A stretch of DNA of 11,156 nucleotides from Bacillota bacterium (GCA_021820805.1 JAKADF010000059.1:1-11156), one strand, 5' to 3'. Positions 1-6,805 are shown, counted from the stretch's first letter. Translations and numbers: made by a program. The notes: generated by a model from the letters alone, not told the origin.

Positions 1-990
1 ATCCTCACCAAATGCAGGTGCCATATGAACAACGCCAGTACCGGATTCTTCTGTAACGTGGTAAGACGTAACTATGACAAATTTCTTGCCTTCCACTTTT
101 ACATATGAGAAAAGTGGTTCGTATGGAATACCGATTAGCTCCGAACCTTTTTTCGACAGGACTACTGTATCCCCTTCTCGCATGTAGTTCGTCTTAAGGC
201 CGTCAGCAACCATAAAGTATGCATCATCAGCTGCTGAATGGAAAAAGACATAGTTCAGGTCTGGGTTCACGGCAAGTGCCACGTTGCTTGGCAGCGTCCA
301 AGGTGTTGTGGTCCATGCAAGGATGTATGTTGGTTTATCAAAAAGACTGTTTACAAGGCGAAATTTTGCTGTAACAGTTAAGTCCTTTACGTCTTTATAT
401 CCTTGTGCCACTTCGTGACTTGAGAGTGTAGTTTCACAATGAGGGCAATATGGACTCACTCGGTGTCCTTGGTACAGATAACCTTTTTCAAATACCTGTT
501 TAAGCAGGTTCCAGACGGATTCAATATAATCGTCTGACAAAGTCATATACGGGTTATCTAGATCTACCCAATAACCCAGACGCTCTGTTAATTCACGCCA
601 TGTTTTCTCGTACTTGAAAACACTAGTTTTACATTCTTGAATAAATTTTTCGACTCCGAATGCTTGTATTTGCTTTTTGCCGCTGATGCCGTGCTTCTTT
701 TCGATCTCGATTTCGACTGGCAGCCCGTGCGTATCCCAGCCAGCCTTACGTGCTACATGATACCCTTTCATAGTCTTATAACGAGGGTATACGTCTTTCA
801 TAACCCGTGTTAGTACGTGGCCAGGGTGTGGTTTTCCGTTTGCCGTCGGCGGTCCTTCATAAAAAACAAATTCTGGGCCGCCTTCTCGAAGTTGTTCACT
901 ATGTTTAAATACGTCGTTCTCTTTCCAGAAAGAGAGAATTCTATCTTCGCGAGATTTTGCTGGTTCTTTCGCATCTACTTTGCGCAGCAC
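1..990 (-). CDS. ileS: Isoleucyl-tRNA synthetase, N-terminal part (runs off the left edge)
   Basis: Charges tRNA-Ile with isoleucine in the cytoplasm. I translated the reverse strand: 330 open codons to the window edge. Start is GTG at 990 with GGAGG at 1004-1000, spaced 9 nt. The class I signature is HPGH (residues 55-58) within FYEGPPTANGKPHPGH, followed by GWDTHGLPVE. CPHC lies at 182-185, in the YCPxC...SSHEVAQGY block. The editing (CP1) domain shows TTPWTLP at about 228-234, and the last visible residues are the conserved APAFGED. The EGPPTANGKPHPGH version is that of the eukaryote-like IleS2 subfamily, not the DGPPYANG...HIGH form of the common bacterial type; IleS2-type enzymes are often mupirocin-insensitive. 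The C-terminal KMSKS and anticodon-binding parts lie outside the window. Regulation is by the T-box leader directly upstream. Identity is very secure; the subtype rests on motif reading. Confidence 0.97.
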   Translation of the reverse strand, partial: MLRKVDAKEPAKSREDRILSFWKENDVFKHSEQLREGGPEFVFYEGPPTANGKPHPGHVLTRVMKDVYPRYKTMKGYHVARKAGWDTHGLPVEIEIEKKHGISGKKQIQAFGVEKFIQECKTSVFKYEKTWRELTERLGYWVDLDNPYMTLSDDYIESVWNLLKQVFEKGYLYQGHRVSPYCPHCETTLSSHEVAQGYKDVKDLTVTAKFRLVNSLFDKPTYILAWTTTPWTLPSNVALAVNPDLNYVFFHSAADDAYFMVADGLKTNYMREGDTVVLSKKGSELIGIPYEPLFSYVKVEGKKFVIVTSYHVTEESGTGVVHMAPAFGED

Positions 991-1078
991 GTTTTGTCGC
1001 CTCCAATATTGAAGTGTAAATGGGTGTACCTCTCACGTTTTTCGTGAAAACCGCCAGTTTAAACTAAACGCAAGCAAT

Positions 1079-1106
1079 AAAAAAACTCGTCCATGAAGGG
1101 ACGAGT
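1079..1106 (-). terminator. Intrinsic terminator of the ileS T-box leader
   Basis: On the minus strand ACTCGTCC (1106-1099) pairs perfectly with GGACGAGT (1092-1085) around a six-base loop, followed by seven T (1085-1079). The 5' arm overlaps the antiterminator partner CAACT, so it is the off-state structure of the T-box. Confidence 0.92.
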
Positions 1107-1400
1107 TGTGCTCGCTGTACCACCCAACTTAGCCGCAGCATTAAAATAAACAATGCCAGGCTCCATTAGTCGACTGCAAATGACAAGACTCGTCATTATG
1201 CATTCGTCCCTCAGTAACGGGAGGGGCCGGTTCGATTTACTCCACTTTGCTGTCAGTAACTAAGAGAAGCAAGTTGTGTTTCAGCGAACATCTCAAAGGG
1301 GATATTCGAGACTCTTTAGCATATGGATTTCCACCAATAACCCACTCTCTGGAATGCCTCAAGAATCCTACTCGACCTTATCATCGACAACCTGTAAAAA
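1079..1400 (-). promoter_or_regulatory. T-box riboswitch (tRNA-Ile sensing) upstream of ileS
   Basis: Untranslated leader that lets transcription continue into ileS when uncharged tRNA-Ile binds. On the minus strand the T-box sequence GGGTGGTACAGCGAG lies at 1125-1111. Its UGGU would pair with the tRNA 3' end, and the final U suits the A discriminator of tRNA-Ile. Upstream, a Stem I-like region has AGAGAGTGGG, a GGTGGAAATCC apical motif, and a specifier-loop-like CGAATATCCCC in which ATC (1303-1301), an Ile codon, is the likely specifier; GCTGAA follows. AGTTG at 1129-1125 can pair with CAACT at 1108-1104, which overlaps the 5' arm of the terminator, giving the exclusive antiterminator. The 5' end is approximate. 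Confidence 0.92.
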
Positions 1401-1411
1401 TGATTCTTCAT

Positions 1412-1438
1412 ATTATCACAAATTGATGTTCTATACAA
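1412..1438 (-). promoter_or_regulatory. Possible promoter of the ileS T-box transcript
   Basis: On the minus strand an extended -10, TG-T-GATAAT (hexamer 1417-1412), lies 15 bp below TTGTAT (1438-1433). It falls between the marC stop and the start of the T-box structure, where an ileS promoter is expected. The spacer is short, so the -35 assignment is tentative. No terminator is visible between marC and this site, so read-through from marC is also possible. Confidence 0.4.
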
Positions 1439-1449
1439 ATGGAAAAAGC

Positions 1450-2085
1450 CTAATGTAACCAGCCAGGGAAAAGACCGGCAAGTCCCGAGGCAGCCATTTG
1501 TACGGCAATAATTGACAAAAGGAGTCCCATGAGTCTGGTAATCACATTCAACTGAGATGGTTTCAATCGTTTATTAAACCATGATGAGTAATAAAAGATA
1601 AAATAAGTTGCAATAAGTACAATAACAAAAGCAACAAAAACGGAGAGCGAATCCATAATTGGATTTCCACCTGTTGCAAGCGCCATAACAGTTGCAATTG
1701 TGCCAGGTCCTGCAATAATCGGAATCGCGAGTGGAGTTACCGTAATATCCTCGCGCGGCGTGCTCTCTTCTTCATATGGAGATTGGATGTGGGAAGGCTT
1801 TGCATTCAAGAGATTGAAAGCGATACCGAAAATGAGTATACCGCCTGCAACGCGAAATGCAGCAATTGTAATACCAAATAACTGGAAAATGAAATGACCC
1901 AGCAACAGAAAAAGAAGTAATATAAAGAACGATGCGATGGCTGCTTTCCGTGCAGTGTATCGTTGCTCTGAAACAGAAAAGCCGTTTGTGAGCGCAATAA
2001 ATGTCGGCAATGTTCCAAGCGGATTCATCACAGCAAAAATTGAAACAAGTGCATGAAGCATATATGTAAGAAAGTATCCGAGCAA
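1450..2085 (-). CDS. MarC-family integral membrane protein
   Basis: Protein of 211 residues, the usual length for the MarC/UPF0056 family (for example Bacillus YvbG). It is hydrophobic with about six membrane helices. The two conserved half-repeats are visible: FAVMNPLGTLPTF near residues 18-29 and PLAIPIIAGPGTI near 118-130, separated by a charged loop at about 96-114. The family was named after multiple antibiotic resistance, but that role was not upheld; the substrate is unknown and the annotation 'NAAT transporter' is by similarity only. The start is TTG at 2085, chosen because GGGAGG (2100-2095) sits 9 nt upstream; an ATG at residue 9 is the alternative. It lies upstream of and in line with the ileS T-box unit and is divergent from the PBP gene. 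Family assignment is secure; function is not. Confidence 0.9.
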   Translation of the reverse strand: MLGYFLTYMLHALVSIFAVMNPLGTLPTFIALTNGFSVSEQRYTARKAAIASFFILLLFLLLGHFIFQLFGITIAAFRVAGGILIFGIAFNLLNAKPSHIQSPYEEESTPREDITVTPLAIPIIAGPGTIATVMALATGGNPIMDSLSVFVAFVIVLIATYFIFYYSSWFNKRLKPSQLNVITRLMGLLLSIIAVQMAASGLAGLFPGWLH

Positions 2086-2268
2086 CAGTACAGTCCTCCC
2101 AAGTAAAACATACCTCTCACATCTTACTGAAACGGCCTATGGATGAGCAAGTGGGACTTGTGCTGCTGGCGAATAGGAGTATGCCCCAAGACGGGGGGCT
2201 CTCTTTAAAATTTTCGATTAATAAAGTAGTATGTCGTATTGTATAGACCCGGGGGTGTTGATTTCGAA

Positions 2269-3675
2269 ATGAAGAAATACGCATTGCGGATAGTTTTTGG
2301 ATTGATTGGGATTGTGATTCTGTTTATTGGCGTGTTTTATGCCTTTGTTGAGCTCACACCTTTCAACACAGCAAAATTAGACGCAAAATCACCGGCAACC
2401 GAAGTTCTGGACAAGAATGGGTCAGTATACATGACTCTAGGCGGTGAAGGTACGACGAATCTGTCGTATTCACAGATACAGAAAAACCTGGTAAATGCGC
2501 TTGTAGCCACAGAAGAGCACAATTATTGGACGAGTTCGAGCGTAGATGTTAAAGGTGTTATTCGTTCTGCGTTCGTTGATTTACTGTCAAGAAGTTTTGC
2601 GCAAGGCGCAAGTACAATTGAAATGCAGCTTGCGAAAATTGTTTACTTGAATGACAAAAAGACGATACTTCGCAAGTTTGAGCAAGTTGTTCTTGGCGTG
2701 CAAATAAATCGGTACTATACGAAGCAAGAGATTCTGGCGATGTACTTAAACAAGGTTTATCTCGGTGAAGGGACAGTTGGTGTAGAACAAGCAGCCAAAC
2801 GGTACTATGGAATAGACCTGACAACGAGCAAAGATTCGCTCACACTGACGGAGGCTGCGCTCATTGCTGGTTTGCCGCAGGCGCCTTCTGGATATGATCC
2901 GTTTACAAATCCACAAGCCGCATTGAAGCGGCGCAATCAAGTACTTGATAACATGGCGAAATACGGATATATCACAGAAAGCCAAGCCGCAAAAGCAAAA
3001 CAAGCACCGCTTGGCGTAAGTCGCCACACGTTGTCTGGCGACCCTTGGGATGCTCATCCGCTATTTACCGAATTCTTATTTGACTATGCAAGTAAGCAAG
3101 GCATTTCAGAGGAAGAATTGCTACACGGGGGACTAAAGATTTATACAACTCTTGACCCGAAAGTTCAATCCGCAGTAGACAAGGTGTTTTGGAGCGACAA
3201 CTATAATGGAGACTTCCCATCTTTTTCAAAAACTGCCGTTCTTCAAGGAGCAGCATTGTTTGTCGATCCGAAAACGGGCGGTATTCTTGGCGGAGCCGGA
3301 TCGCGTAAGGCAGGGTTTGTTCCAGGAGGTCTCGACCGTATTTATCATGGTGGAAGTCCTGGGTCTTCCATTAAGCCAGTTATGGAATATGCGGCCGCAA
3401 TCGAGTCTGGAAAGTTTGGGCCAAGCAGCATCCTGAACAATACGCCTCATGATTTTGGCGGCGGGTATACACCTCAAAACTATGATCGAGCAGCAGCACC
3501 TGCACAGTGTTCACTTGCTTACGCACTGCAAACGTCACAAAATGTTGCATCTGTCTATCTGCTGCAGCAAATCGGGATTTCTACTGGTACCAGCTTTGCT
3601 GAAAATGACGGGATCCCAATCAGCGACAGTGTTAAGGATCAACTTGGAATTGGTATAGGCGGGGGACTAACGTAA
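2269..3675 (+). CDS. Penicillin-binding protein, N-terminal fragment (glycosyltransferase plus first half of transpeptidase)
   Basis: Fragment of 468 residues. The start is ATG at 2269, giving a classic short basic N-terminus (MKKYALR) before one membrane helix (about 8-27); GGGGGTG lies roughly 12 nt upstream. The GT51 domain spans about 45-215: ATEEHNYW with the catalytic Glu at about 82, GASTIEMQ at 113-120, RKFEQ at 135-139, and YTKQEILAMYLNKVYLGEG. The transpeptidase domain begins near 325, with SSIK (SxxK nucleophile motif) at 366-369 and SQN at 423-425. The glycosyltransferase motifs are unusual: the His and Gly of the EDxxFxxHxG motif are replaced by Ser, and the Glu expected in RKxxE is Gln, with a Glu one position earlier. 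The fragment ends in GIGGGLT at the frameshift stop. It would be an extracytoplasmic, membrane-anchored protein lacking the KTG motif. Confidence 0.85.
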   Translation: MKKYALRIVFGLIGIVILFIGVFYAFVELTPFNTAKLDAKSPATEVLDKNGSVYMTLGGEGTTNLSYSQIQKNLVNALVATEEHNYWTSSSVDVKGVIRSAFVDLLSRSFAQGASTIEMQLAKIVYLNDKKTILRKFEQVVLGVQINRYYTKQEILAMYLNKVYLGEGTVGVEQAAKRYYGIDLTTSKDSLTLTEAALIAGLPQAPSGYDPFTNPQAALKRRNQVLDNMAKYGYITESQAAKAKQAPLGVSRHTLSGDPWDAHPLFTEFLFDYASKQGISEEELLHGGLKIYTTLDPKVQSAVDKVFWSDNYNGDFPSFSKTAVLQGAALFVDPKTGGILGGAGSRKAGFVPGGLDRIYHGGSPGSSIKPVMEYAAAIESGKFGPSSILNNTPHDFGGGYTPQNYDRAAAPAQCSLAYALQTSQNVASVYLLQQIGISTGTSFAENDGIPISDSVKDQLGIGIGGGLT

Positions 3676-3686
3676 GTCCTTTTATC

Positions 3687-4796
3687 ATGGCACAGGCATA
3701 TGAAGCGTTCGATAATCAAGGTGTTCAAATGCAAGAACATCTGATTACCAAGATTCAAAACATGCAGGGTGATACAATTTACACTTATCAGCCTGCAGCA
3801 AAACGAATCATGTCCGCACAAACAGCGGCGGTCATGACACAGCTTTTGCAAAATGTCGTAAACCAAGGTACTGGTACGAATGCACAAGTACCTGGTTGGC
3901 AAGTTGCAGGAAAAACTGGAACTGTTCAGTATGGAACCGGTGAAACTCACCCTAACTGGCTAAACCGTGTGTGGTTTGATGGTTATACGGGAAACATGGT
4001 TGGGTCTGTTACACTTGGATACGATACGTCCGATGCGTCGCATCATTTAGTCGATTTTCCTGACCCTGTAGCAAATTGCGCAAAGGTATTTTCGGACATG
4101 ATCACTTTGGCTGAGCAAGGGGTTCAACCTGTACCTTTGAATTCTTCATCTGCTGCGTCTGCACCAACACAACAACAAGTTCAGAATGTGCCAATTACGG
4201 GTCTTGGTGCAAGTTATAATGCGGGATTAAATTCAGTAACATTGCACTGGACAAGTCAAGCTTCAGGGCAACAGCTTGCATTTGTAGTAAGTCGGACAAC
4301 AGTGTCAACGCCCGCGCCTAACCCTGCTGGCGGTGCCGGTGGTGCTGGCGGCCAAGATGGGAATGCAACTGCCACAAGCCAAGGCGGCACGACTGGTTCC
4401 GCGTCACAAGGTACTGCCGGATCTGCTGTTGTTCTTGGGAAGGTTGAAGGTACATCATTTATCGATCCGAATGTACAACCTGGCGCAACATACCAATATT
4501 CTGTGCAGCCTGTTGATGCATCCAGTCAACAGCCGGTTGGGCAGCCTGCTCTTGTTACTGTGTTGATTCCGGGTGGAACTGCAACTGCACCGGGGCCAGG
4601 TGCCGGATCACAAAACCCTGGAGGACAAAATGCACCTGGGGGACAAAATTCAGTTGGAAACGATACTCCTAATGGTCAACCAGGAACCGGCGTAAACAAT
4701 ACTCCTCCGGGAACAGGGACCAATACTGCTGGGTTAATACCGCCATCGCCTCAAGCTGAGGTTTTCGGCGGCAAGCAAGGTCATCATAAACATTAA
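3687..4796 (+). CDS. Penicillin-binding protein, C-terminal fragment (KTG motif, FN3-like domain, low-complexity tail)
   Basis: ORF of 369 residues from ATG 3687, though the homologous frame is open from 3675 (SPFI before the Met). GKTGTV at 75-80 supplies the third transpeptidase motif, followed by the typical WFDGYTGNMVGSVTLGYD block. Residues about 166-294 look like a fibronectin type III-like fold (SVTLHWTSQ... TSFIDPNVQPGATYQYSVQPVD), interrupted by a Gly/Ala/Ser/Thr-rich insert at about 207-246. The tail (295-355) is rich in Pro, Gly, Asn and Gln, and the protein ends in Gly-Lys-His-rich residues (QGHHKH). The only SD-like sequence, a G-run at 3660-3665, is about 21 nt from the ATG, so independent translation is doubtful. 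It also lacks a signal sequence, so alone it should stay in the cytoplasm. It is best read as the remainder of the upstream gene. Confidence 0.82.
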   Translation: MAQAYEAFDNQGVQMQEHLITKIQNMQGDTIYTYQPAAKRIMSAQTAAVMTQLLQNVVNQGTGTNAQVPGWQVAGKTGTVQYGTGETHPNWLNRVWFDGYTGNMVGSVTLGYDTSDASHHLVDFPDPVANCAKVFSDMITLAEQGVQPVPLNSSSAASAPTQQQVQNVPITGLGASYNAGLNSVTLHWTSQASGQQLAFVVSRTTVSTPAPNPAGGAGGAGGQDGNATATSQGGTTGSASQGTAGSAVVLGKVEGTSFIDPNVQPGATYQYSVQPVDASSQQPVGQPALVTVLIPGGTATAPGPGAGSQNPGGQNAPGGQNSVGNDTPNGQPGTGVNNTPPGTGTNTAGLIPPSPQAEVFGGKQGHHKH

Positions 4797-4805
4797 GCAT
4801 TTTTA

Positions 4806-5222
4806 TCAGGTCTGGAACTCGTGGATGAGTTTCCAGGCCTTTTCTATTTGTTCACGTTCTCTCTTTTCTGATGTTATGTATTTCTGTAAAAATGTCATAC
4901 AGTCAGGGTTCATTCGCGTAAACAAAATTAGTCGGGCTTCCTCACGTGTCAGAGTAAGAGTTGTAAGATTACCGTTTTGCAGTGTTCTTTTTATGATATC
5001 TTCACGTTTAGGAGCATCATTTTCGGATAATTCTTTGGTGGAGACGCCTAGTGCCTTAGCTATAGTTTCAATTGCATCGTTTTTTGGCGTACGTCGATTA
5101 CGTTCATACGCTGCAAGTGTGCTCGGGTTAATGTTCGTTATTTCTGCCAGCTGTATTTGGGTTAGTCCCTGAGTCCTTCTAATTTCGGCGATACGCTCAC
5201 CAACAGTCACAAAATTCACCAT
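4806..5222 (-). CDS. XRE/Cro-CI-type helix-turn-helix transcriptional regulator
   Basis: Protein of 138 residues. An HTH_3 domain covers about residues 8-65: VGERIAEIRRTQGLTQIQLAEITNINPSTLAAYERNRRTP, then IETIAKALGV and STKEL. The C-terminal 70 residues are charged and probably helical (TREEARLIL, then EKREREQIEKAWKLIHEF), with no domain I recognise; this part may serve dimerisation or ligand sensing. The start chosen is ATG 5222. The frame is open 35 codons further upstream, but that stretch is the AT-rich promoter region. There is no good Shine-Dalgarno site (an U-rich run and UGG precede the ATG), so translation may be weak or the transcript nearly leaderless. It is divergent from the ytkL-type gene, with an inverted repeat between them that is a natural autoregulatory operator. 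DNA binding is secure; the regulon is unknown. Confidence 0.85.
   Translation of the reverse strand: MVNFVTVGERIAEIRRTQGLTQIQLAEITNINPSTLAAYERNRRTPKNDAIETIAKALGVSTKELSENDAPKREDIIKRTLQNGNLTTLTLTREEARLILFTRMNPDCMTFLQKYITSEKREREQIEKAWKLIHEFQT
4808..4849 (+). terminator. Terminator of the PBP gene, inside the 3' end of the convergent regulator
   Basis: AGGTCTGGAACTC (4808-4820) pairs with GAGTTTCCAGGCCT (4827-4840), with one bulge and one G-U pair, around GTGGAT, and is followed by TTTTCTATTT on the plus strand. It starts about 12 nt after the PBP stop and occupies the last codons of the minus-strand regulator gene. The minus-strand side has no T-run, so it should act only on plus-strand transcripts. 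Confidence 0.65.
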
Positions 5223-5252
5223 CCAAAAAAATTGTCTGATATAAATATAAAT

Positions 5253-5310
5253 CAAAGTATACCGGAAAAACGATATATTGTTCGAGTCTAAACAATCAAG
5301 GTATACTTTG
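5253..5310. promoter_or_regulatory. Perfect 11-bp inverted repeat, candidate operator of the XRE regulator
   Basis: CAAAGTATACC (5253-5263) and GGTATACTTTG (5300-5310) are exact reverse complements 36 bp apart, each containing the palindrome GTATAC. The right arm covers the -10 hexamer of a plus-strand promoter; the left arm gives TATACT at 5261-5256 on the minus strand, placed to serve the regulator gene. A weaker pair, ATACC (5319-5323) and GGTAT (5335-5339), continues the theme. Binding by the neighbouring XRE protein is inferred; the similarity could partly reflect two -10 hexamers facing each other. Confidence 0.5.
5279..5307 (+). promoter_or_regulatory. Promoter of the ytkL-type gene
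   Basis: TTGTTC (5279-5284), a 17-bp spacer and TATACT (5302-5307) form a good housekeeping-type promoter. Transcription would start near 5314, giving a leader of about 64 nt before the ATG at 5378. The -10 lies inside the right arm of the inverted repeat, so a bound protein would block it. Confidence 0.6.
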
Positions 5311-5377
5311 TATAAGTAATACCTCAACCAACTTGGTATGAATGAACGAAAAAATTTAAACTAAGGTGGGAAGATAA

Positions 5378-6061
5378 ATGAAGCTTACATATCATGGTCA
5401 ATCTACTTTTATTGTTGAAGACGGGGAACATCGGATTATTATTGATCCGTTTCTTGACGGGAACCCAAAAGCAGACATTAAAGCCAAAGATGTAAAAGTT
5501 GAAGCTGTACTGCTCACGCATGGTCACGGTGACCATACTGCAGATGCTGAGAAAATTGTTCGTGCAAATGATGCAATAATTGTTGCGCCTAATGAACTCG
5601 CTGGCTATTATGCTCGAAAAGGACTCAAGACCCACCCTCTCCATATTGGCGGAGCGCACCAATTCCCGTTCGGCAAAGTTAAGCTTACTTTAGCATTTCA
5701 TGGTTCTGGAATGGAAACAGAAGACGGCATGAAATATGTCGGTCCGCCAACTGGCATACTTCTTACGATGAGCGGAAAAACGTTTTACCATGCGGGAGAC
5801 ACGGGGTTATTCGGTGACATGAAAATTATCGGAGAACTAAATAATATTAATGTTGCAGCACTTCCAATTGGAGATAATTTCACCATGGGTCCGGAAGATG
5901 CATTCATTGCAGCGAAGTGGATTCAAGCAAAAAACGTAATTCCAATGCATTACAATACTTTCCCGCTGATTGAACAAGACGGAGAAGCATTTGTGAATAA
6001 CTTAAATGAGAATCATTTGCATGGCGTATATTTAACACCTGGTGAGTCGTTTGAAGTGTAA
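5378..6061 (+). CDS. UPF0173-type metal-dependent hydrolase (YtkL-like, metallo-beta-lactamase fold)
   Basis: Protein of 227 residues, full length for the family. The metallo-beta-lactamase signature is complete: THGHGDHTAD (His48, His50, Asp52, His53), FHGSG (His108), HAGDTG (Asp141) and PMHYNT (His191), the ligands for two metal ions. The N-terminal MKLTYHGQSTFIV and IIIDPFLDGNP are typical of UPF0173, annotated in Bacillus as YtkL. The physiological substrate is unknown to me. It has no signal peptide or membrane segment, so it is cytoplasmic. The start is ATG 5378 with AGGTGG at 5364-5369, spaced 8 nt. It is transcribed alone from the promoter at 5279-5307, possibly controlled by the divergent XRE regulator, and ends at a hairpin shared with the convergent DUF3243 gene. 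Confidence 0.95.
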   Translation: MKLTYHGQSTFIVEDGEHRIIIDPFLDGNPKADIKAKDVKVEAVLLTHGHGDHTADAEKIVRANDAIIVAPNELAGYYARKGLKTHPLHIGGAHQFPFGKVKLTLAFHGSGMETEDGMKYVGPPTGILLTMSGKTFYHAGDTGLFGDMKIIGELNNINVAALPIGDNFTMGPEDAFIAAKWIQAKNVIPMHYNTFPLIEQDGEAFVNNLNENHLHGVYLTPGESFEV

Positions 6062-6065
6062 TGAA

Positions 6066-6096
6066 ACAGGCGGCGGATAAAAGGTCCACCGCCTGT
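6066..6096. terminator. Hairpin between convergent genes, probably a bidirectional terminator
   Basis: ACAGGCGG (6066-6073) pairs with CCGCCTGT (6089-6096), extended by GGA/TCC inside with one mismatch and loop TAAAAGG. It starts five bases after the ytkL-type stop. The plus side is followed by CGCTTTACTTT, the minus side by TTTCATT; both T-runs are weak, but the stem is strong and the position between two convergent stops is right. Confidence 0.65.
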
Positions 6097-6110
6097 CGCT
6101 TTACTTTAAA

Positions 6111-6362
6111 TTAGTGGGCTTTGTCGGTCATTTTGACCATAAGTCCAGCTAGCGTGTGGCGTTCGCCTTCGTCGCCAGCATCCCATAGTTGTTTCAATAA
6201 GCGTTCTTGTTCGTTTTTAGGATCAACTTTACTCGACAAGAATTCGCCCATTCTAGAAGCAACATTCGTGATTTGCTCTTTACTAAAGCCCATTGATTGA
6301 GCTTTGTCAACGTTCTCTCCGAGAAACTCTTTCCAGCGGTCGAAGTTCTCCAGAACCGTCAT
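6111..6362 (-). CDS. ymfJ: DUF3243 protein (YmfJ-like)
   Basis: Small acidic cytoplasmic protein of 83 residues, matching the size and pattern of the DUF3243 family: VLENFDRWKEFLG, then the strongly conserved DPKNEQERLLKQLWDAGDE and a C-terminal helix LAGLMVKMTDK. Function is unknown; in Bacillus the homologue is YmfJ. The start is ATG 6362 because AAGGGGGA (6378-6371) lies 8 nt upstream; a TTG two codons earlier is too close to that site. A weak promoter (TTGCGG, 17 bp, TACAAA) may lie just upstream on the minus strand. It is convergent with the ytkL-type gene and divergent from the small membrane protein at 6521. Family identification is confident from the central motif. Confidence 0.92.
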   Translation of the reverse strand: MTVLENFDRWKEFLGENVDKAQSMGFSKEQITNVASRMGEFLSSKVDPKNEQERLLKQLWDAGDEGERHTLAGLMVKMTDKAH

Positions 6363-6520
6363 CGACAAAATCCCCCTTGTTCAGTCCATTTGTAATTCAT
6401 TGTTAAGCGTGCCGCAAGTACCTGAAAGCTATTCATTCGTCTCTGCAGGAACATATCATCCAAAAGACAGGCATAAAATTGGACTGACTAAGGAAATACC
6501 GGGTCTGAGGAGGGCTTTCT

Positions 6521-6805
6521 TTGAGACGAAAAATCATGTACGTAGACAAGCCGAAGCAAAAAGCGCTTGCATACACATCGGGGTTATTGTTATTAGCTGG
6601 TTATGGAATTCCTCGAATGCCAGAAATTCATCCGGGAATCGCAGGATCGTTCGTTGTCCTTTGGATTTTATTTACAGCACTTACAATTGCTGCAAATATA
6701 TATTTTTTGGTTGGTGCGGATAAAGAAAGAAGCAAAATGCTTGAAGAAAAAGATAATGAAGTGACAATTTTGGATGAGCCAGTGCAGCGCCGCAGAGCAT
6801 ATTAG
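6521..6805 (+). CDS. Small two-helix membrane protein, unknown function
   Basis: Protein of 94 residues that I do not recognise. It has a basic N-terminus (MRRKIMYVDKPKQK), a hydrophobic segment at about 16-30, a short PRMPEIHPG loop, a second hydrophobic segment at about 40-66, then a charged tail (DKERSKMLEEKDNE ... QRRRAY). By the positive-inside rule both ends should face the cytoplasm. The start is TTG 6521, preferred over ATG 6536, because GAGGAGGG (6507-6514) is 6 nt upstream of the TTG. Its stop codon overlaps the stop of the 32-residue gene on the other strand by three bases. No terminator is visible after it. The good ribosome binding site and membrane-like composition support a real gene; no function can be assigned. 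Confidence 0.75.
   Translation: MRRKIMYVDKPKQKALAYTSGLLLLAGYGIPRMPEIHPGIAGSFVVLWILFTALTIAANIYFLVGADKERSKMLEEKDNEVTILDEPVQRRRAY

Larger units (their letters stand above)
2269..4796 (+). pseudogene. Class A penicillin-binding protein gene, interrupted by a frameshift at about 3673
   Basis: The two reading frames 2269-3675 and 3675-4796 together encode one bifunctional peptidoglycan synthase of about 844 residues: membrane anchor, GT51 glycosyltransferase, transpeptidase, FN3-like domain and a Gly/Pro/Asn/Gln-rich tail. The SxxK and SxN motifs lie before the break and KTG after it. Relatives read approximately GGLTYGVSPxxMAQAY across this point; here frame 1 gives GGLT then TAA, and frame 3 continues SPFIMAQAY. 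Two bases of a Tyr codon are present and seven bases are missing, as expected if a sequence like GTA-nnnn-GTA had lost one copy plus its spacer. No other stop or decay is seen, so the lesion is recent, a phase-variable state, or a sequencing or assembly error. As written, no active transpeptidase can form unless frameshifting occurs or the two halves associate. Confidence 0.75.

Noticed and set aside
1033..1065. Small hairpin TCACG/CGTGA and palindrome AGTTTAAACT between the T-box terminator and the ileS start.
   Set aside because: Short and without a link to a known mechanism; the T-box explains regulation here.
2183..2199. GCCCC/GGGGC hairpin between marC and the PBP gene.
   Set aside because: Only a five-pair stem with a poor T-run, upstream of both divergent genes where a terminator makes no sense.
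3639..3950. Minus-strand frame of 103 codons across the PBP break.
   Set aside because: It lies antisense to conserved PBP motifs, has no start signal and no protein-like composition; a shadow frame.
4825..5172. Plus-strand frame of 115 codons opposite the XRE gene.
   Set aside because: It is antisense to a clear HTH domain and has no ribosome binding site; Ser/Arg/Val-rich composition is typical of an antisense shadow.
5271..5284. CGATATATTGTTCG, resembling a Gram-positive LexA box.
   Set aside because: Only the right half matches CGAAC-N4-GTTCG; the left half is 3 of 5, and the neighbours are not SOS genes.
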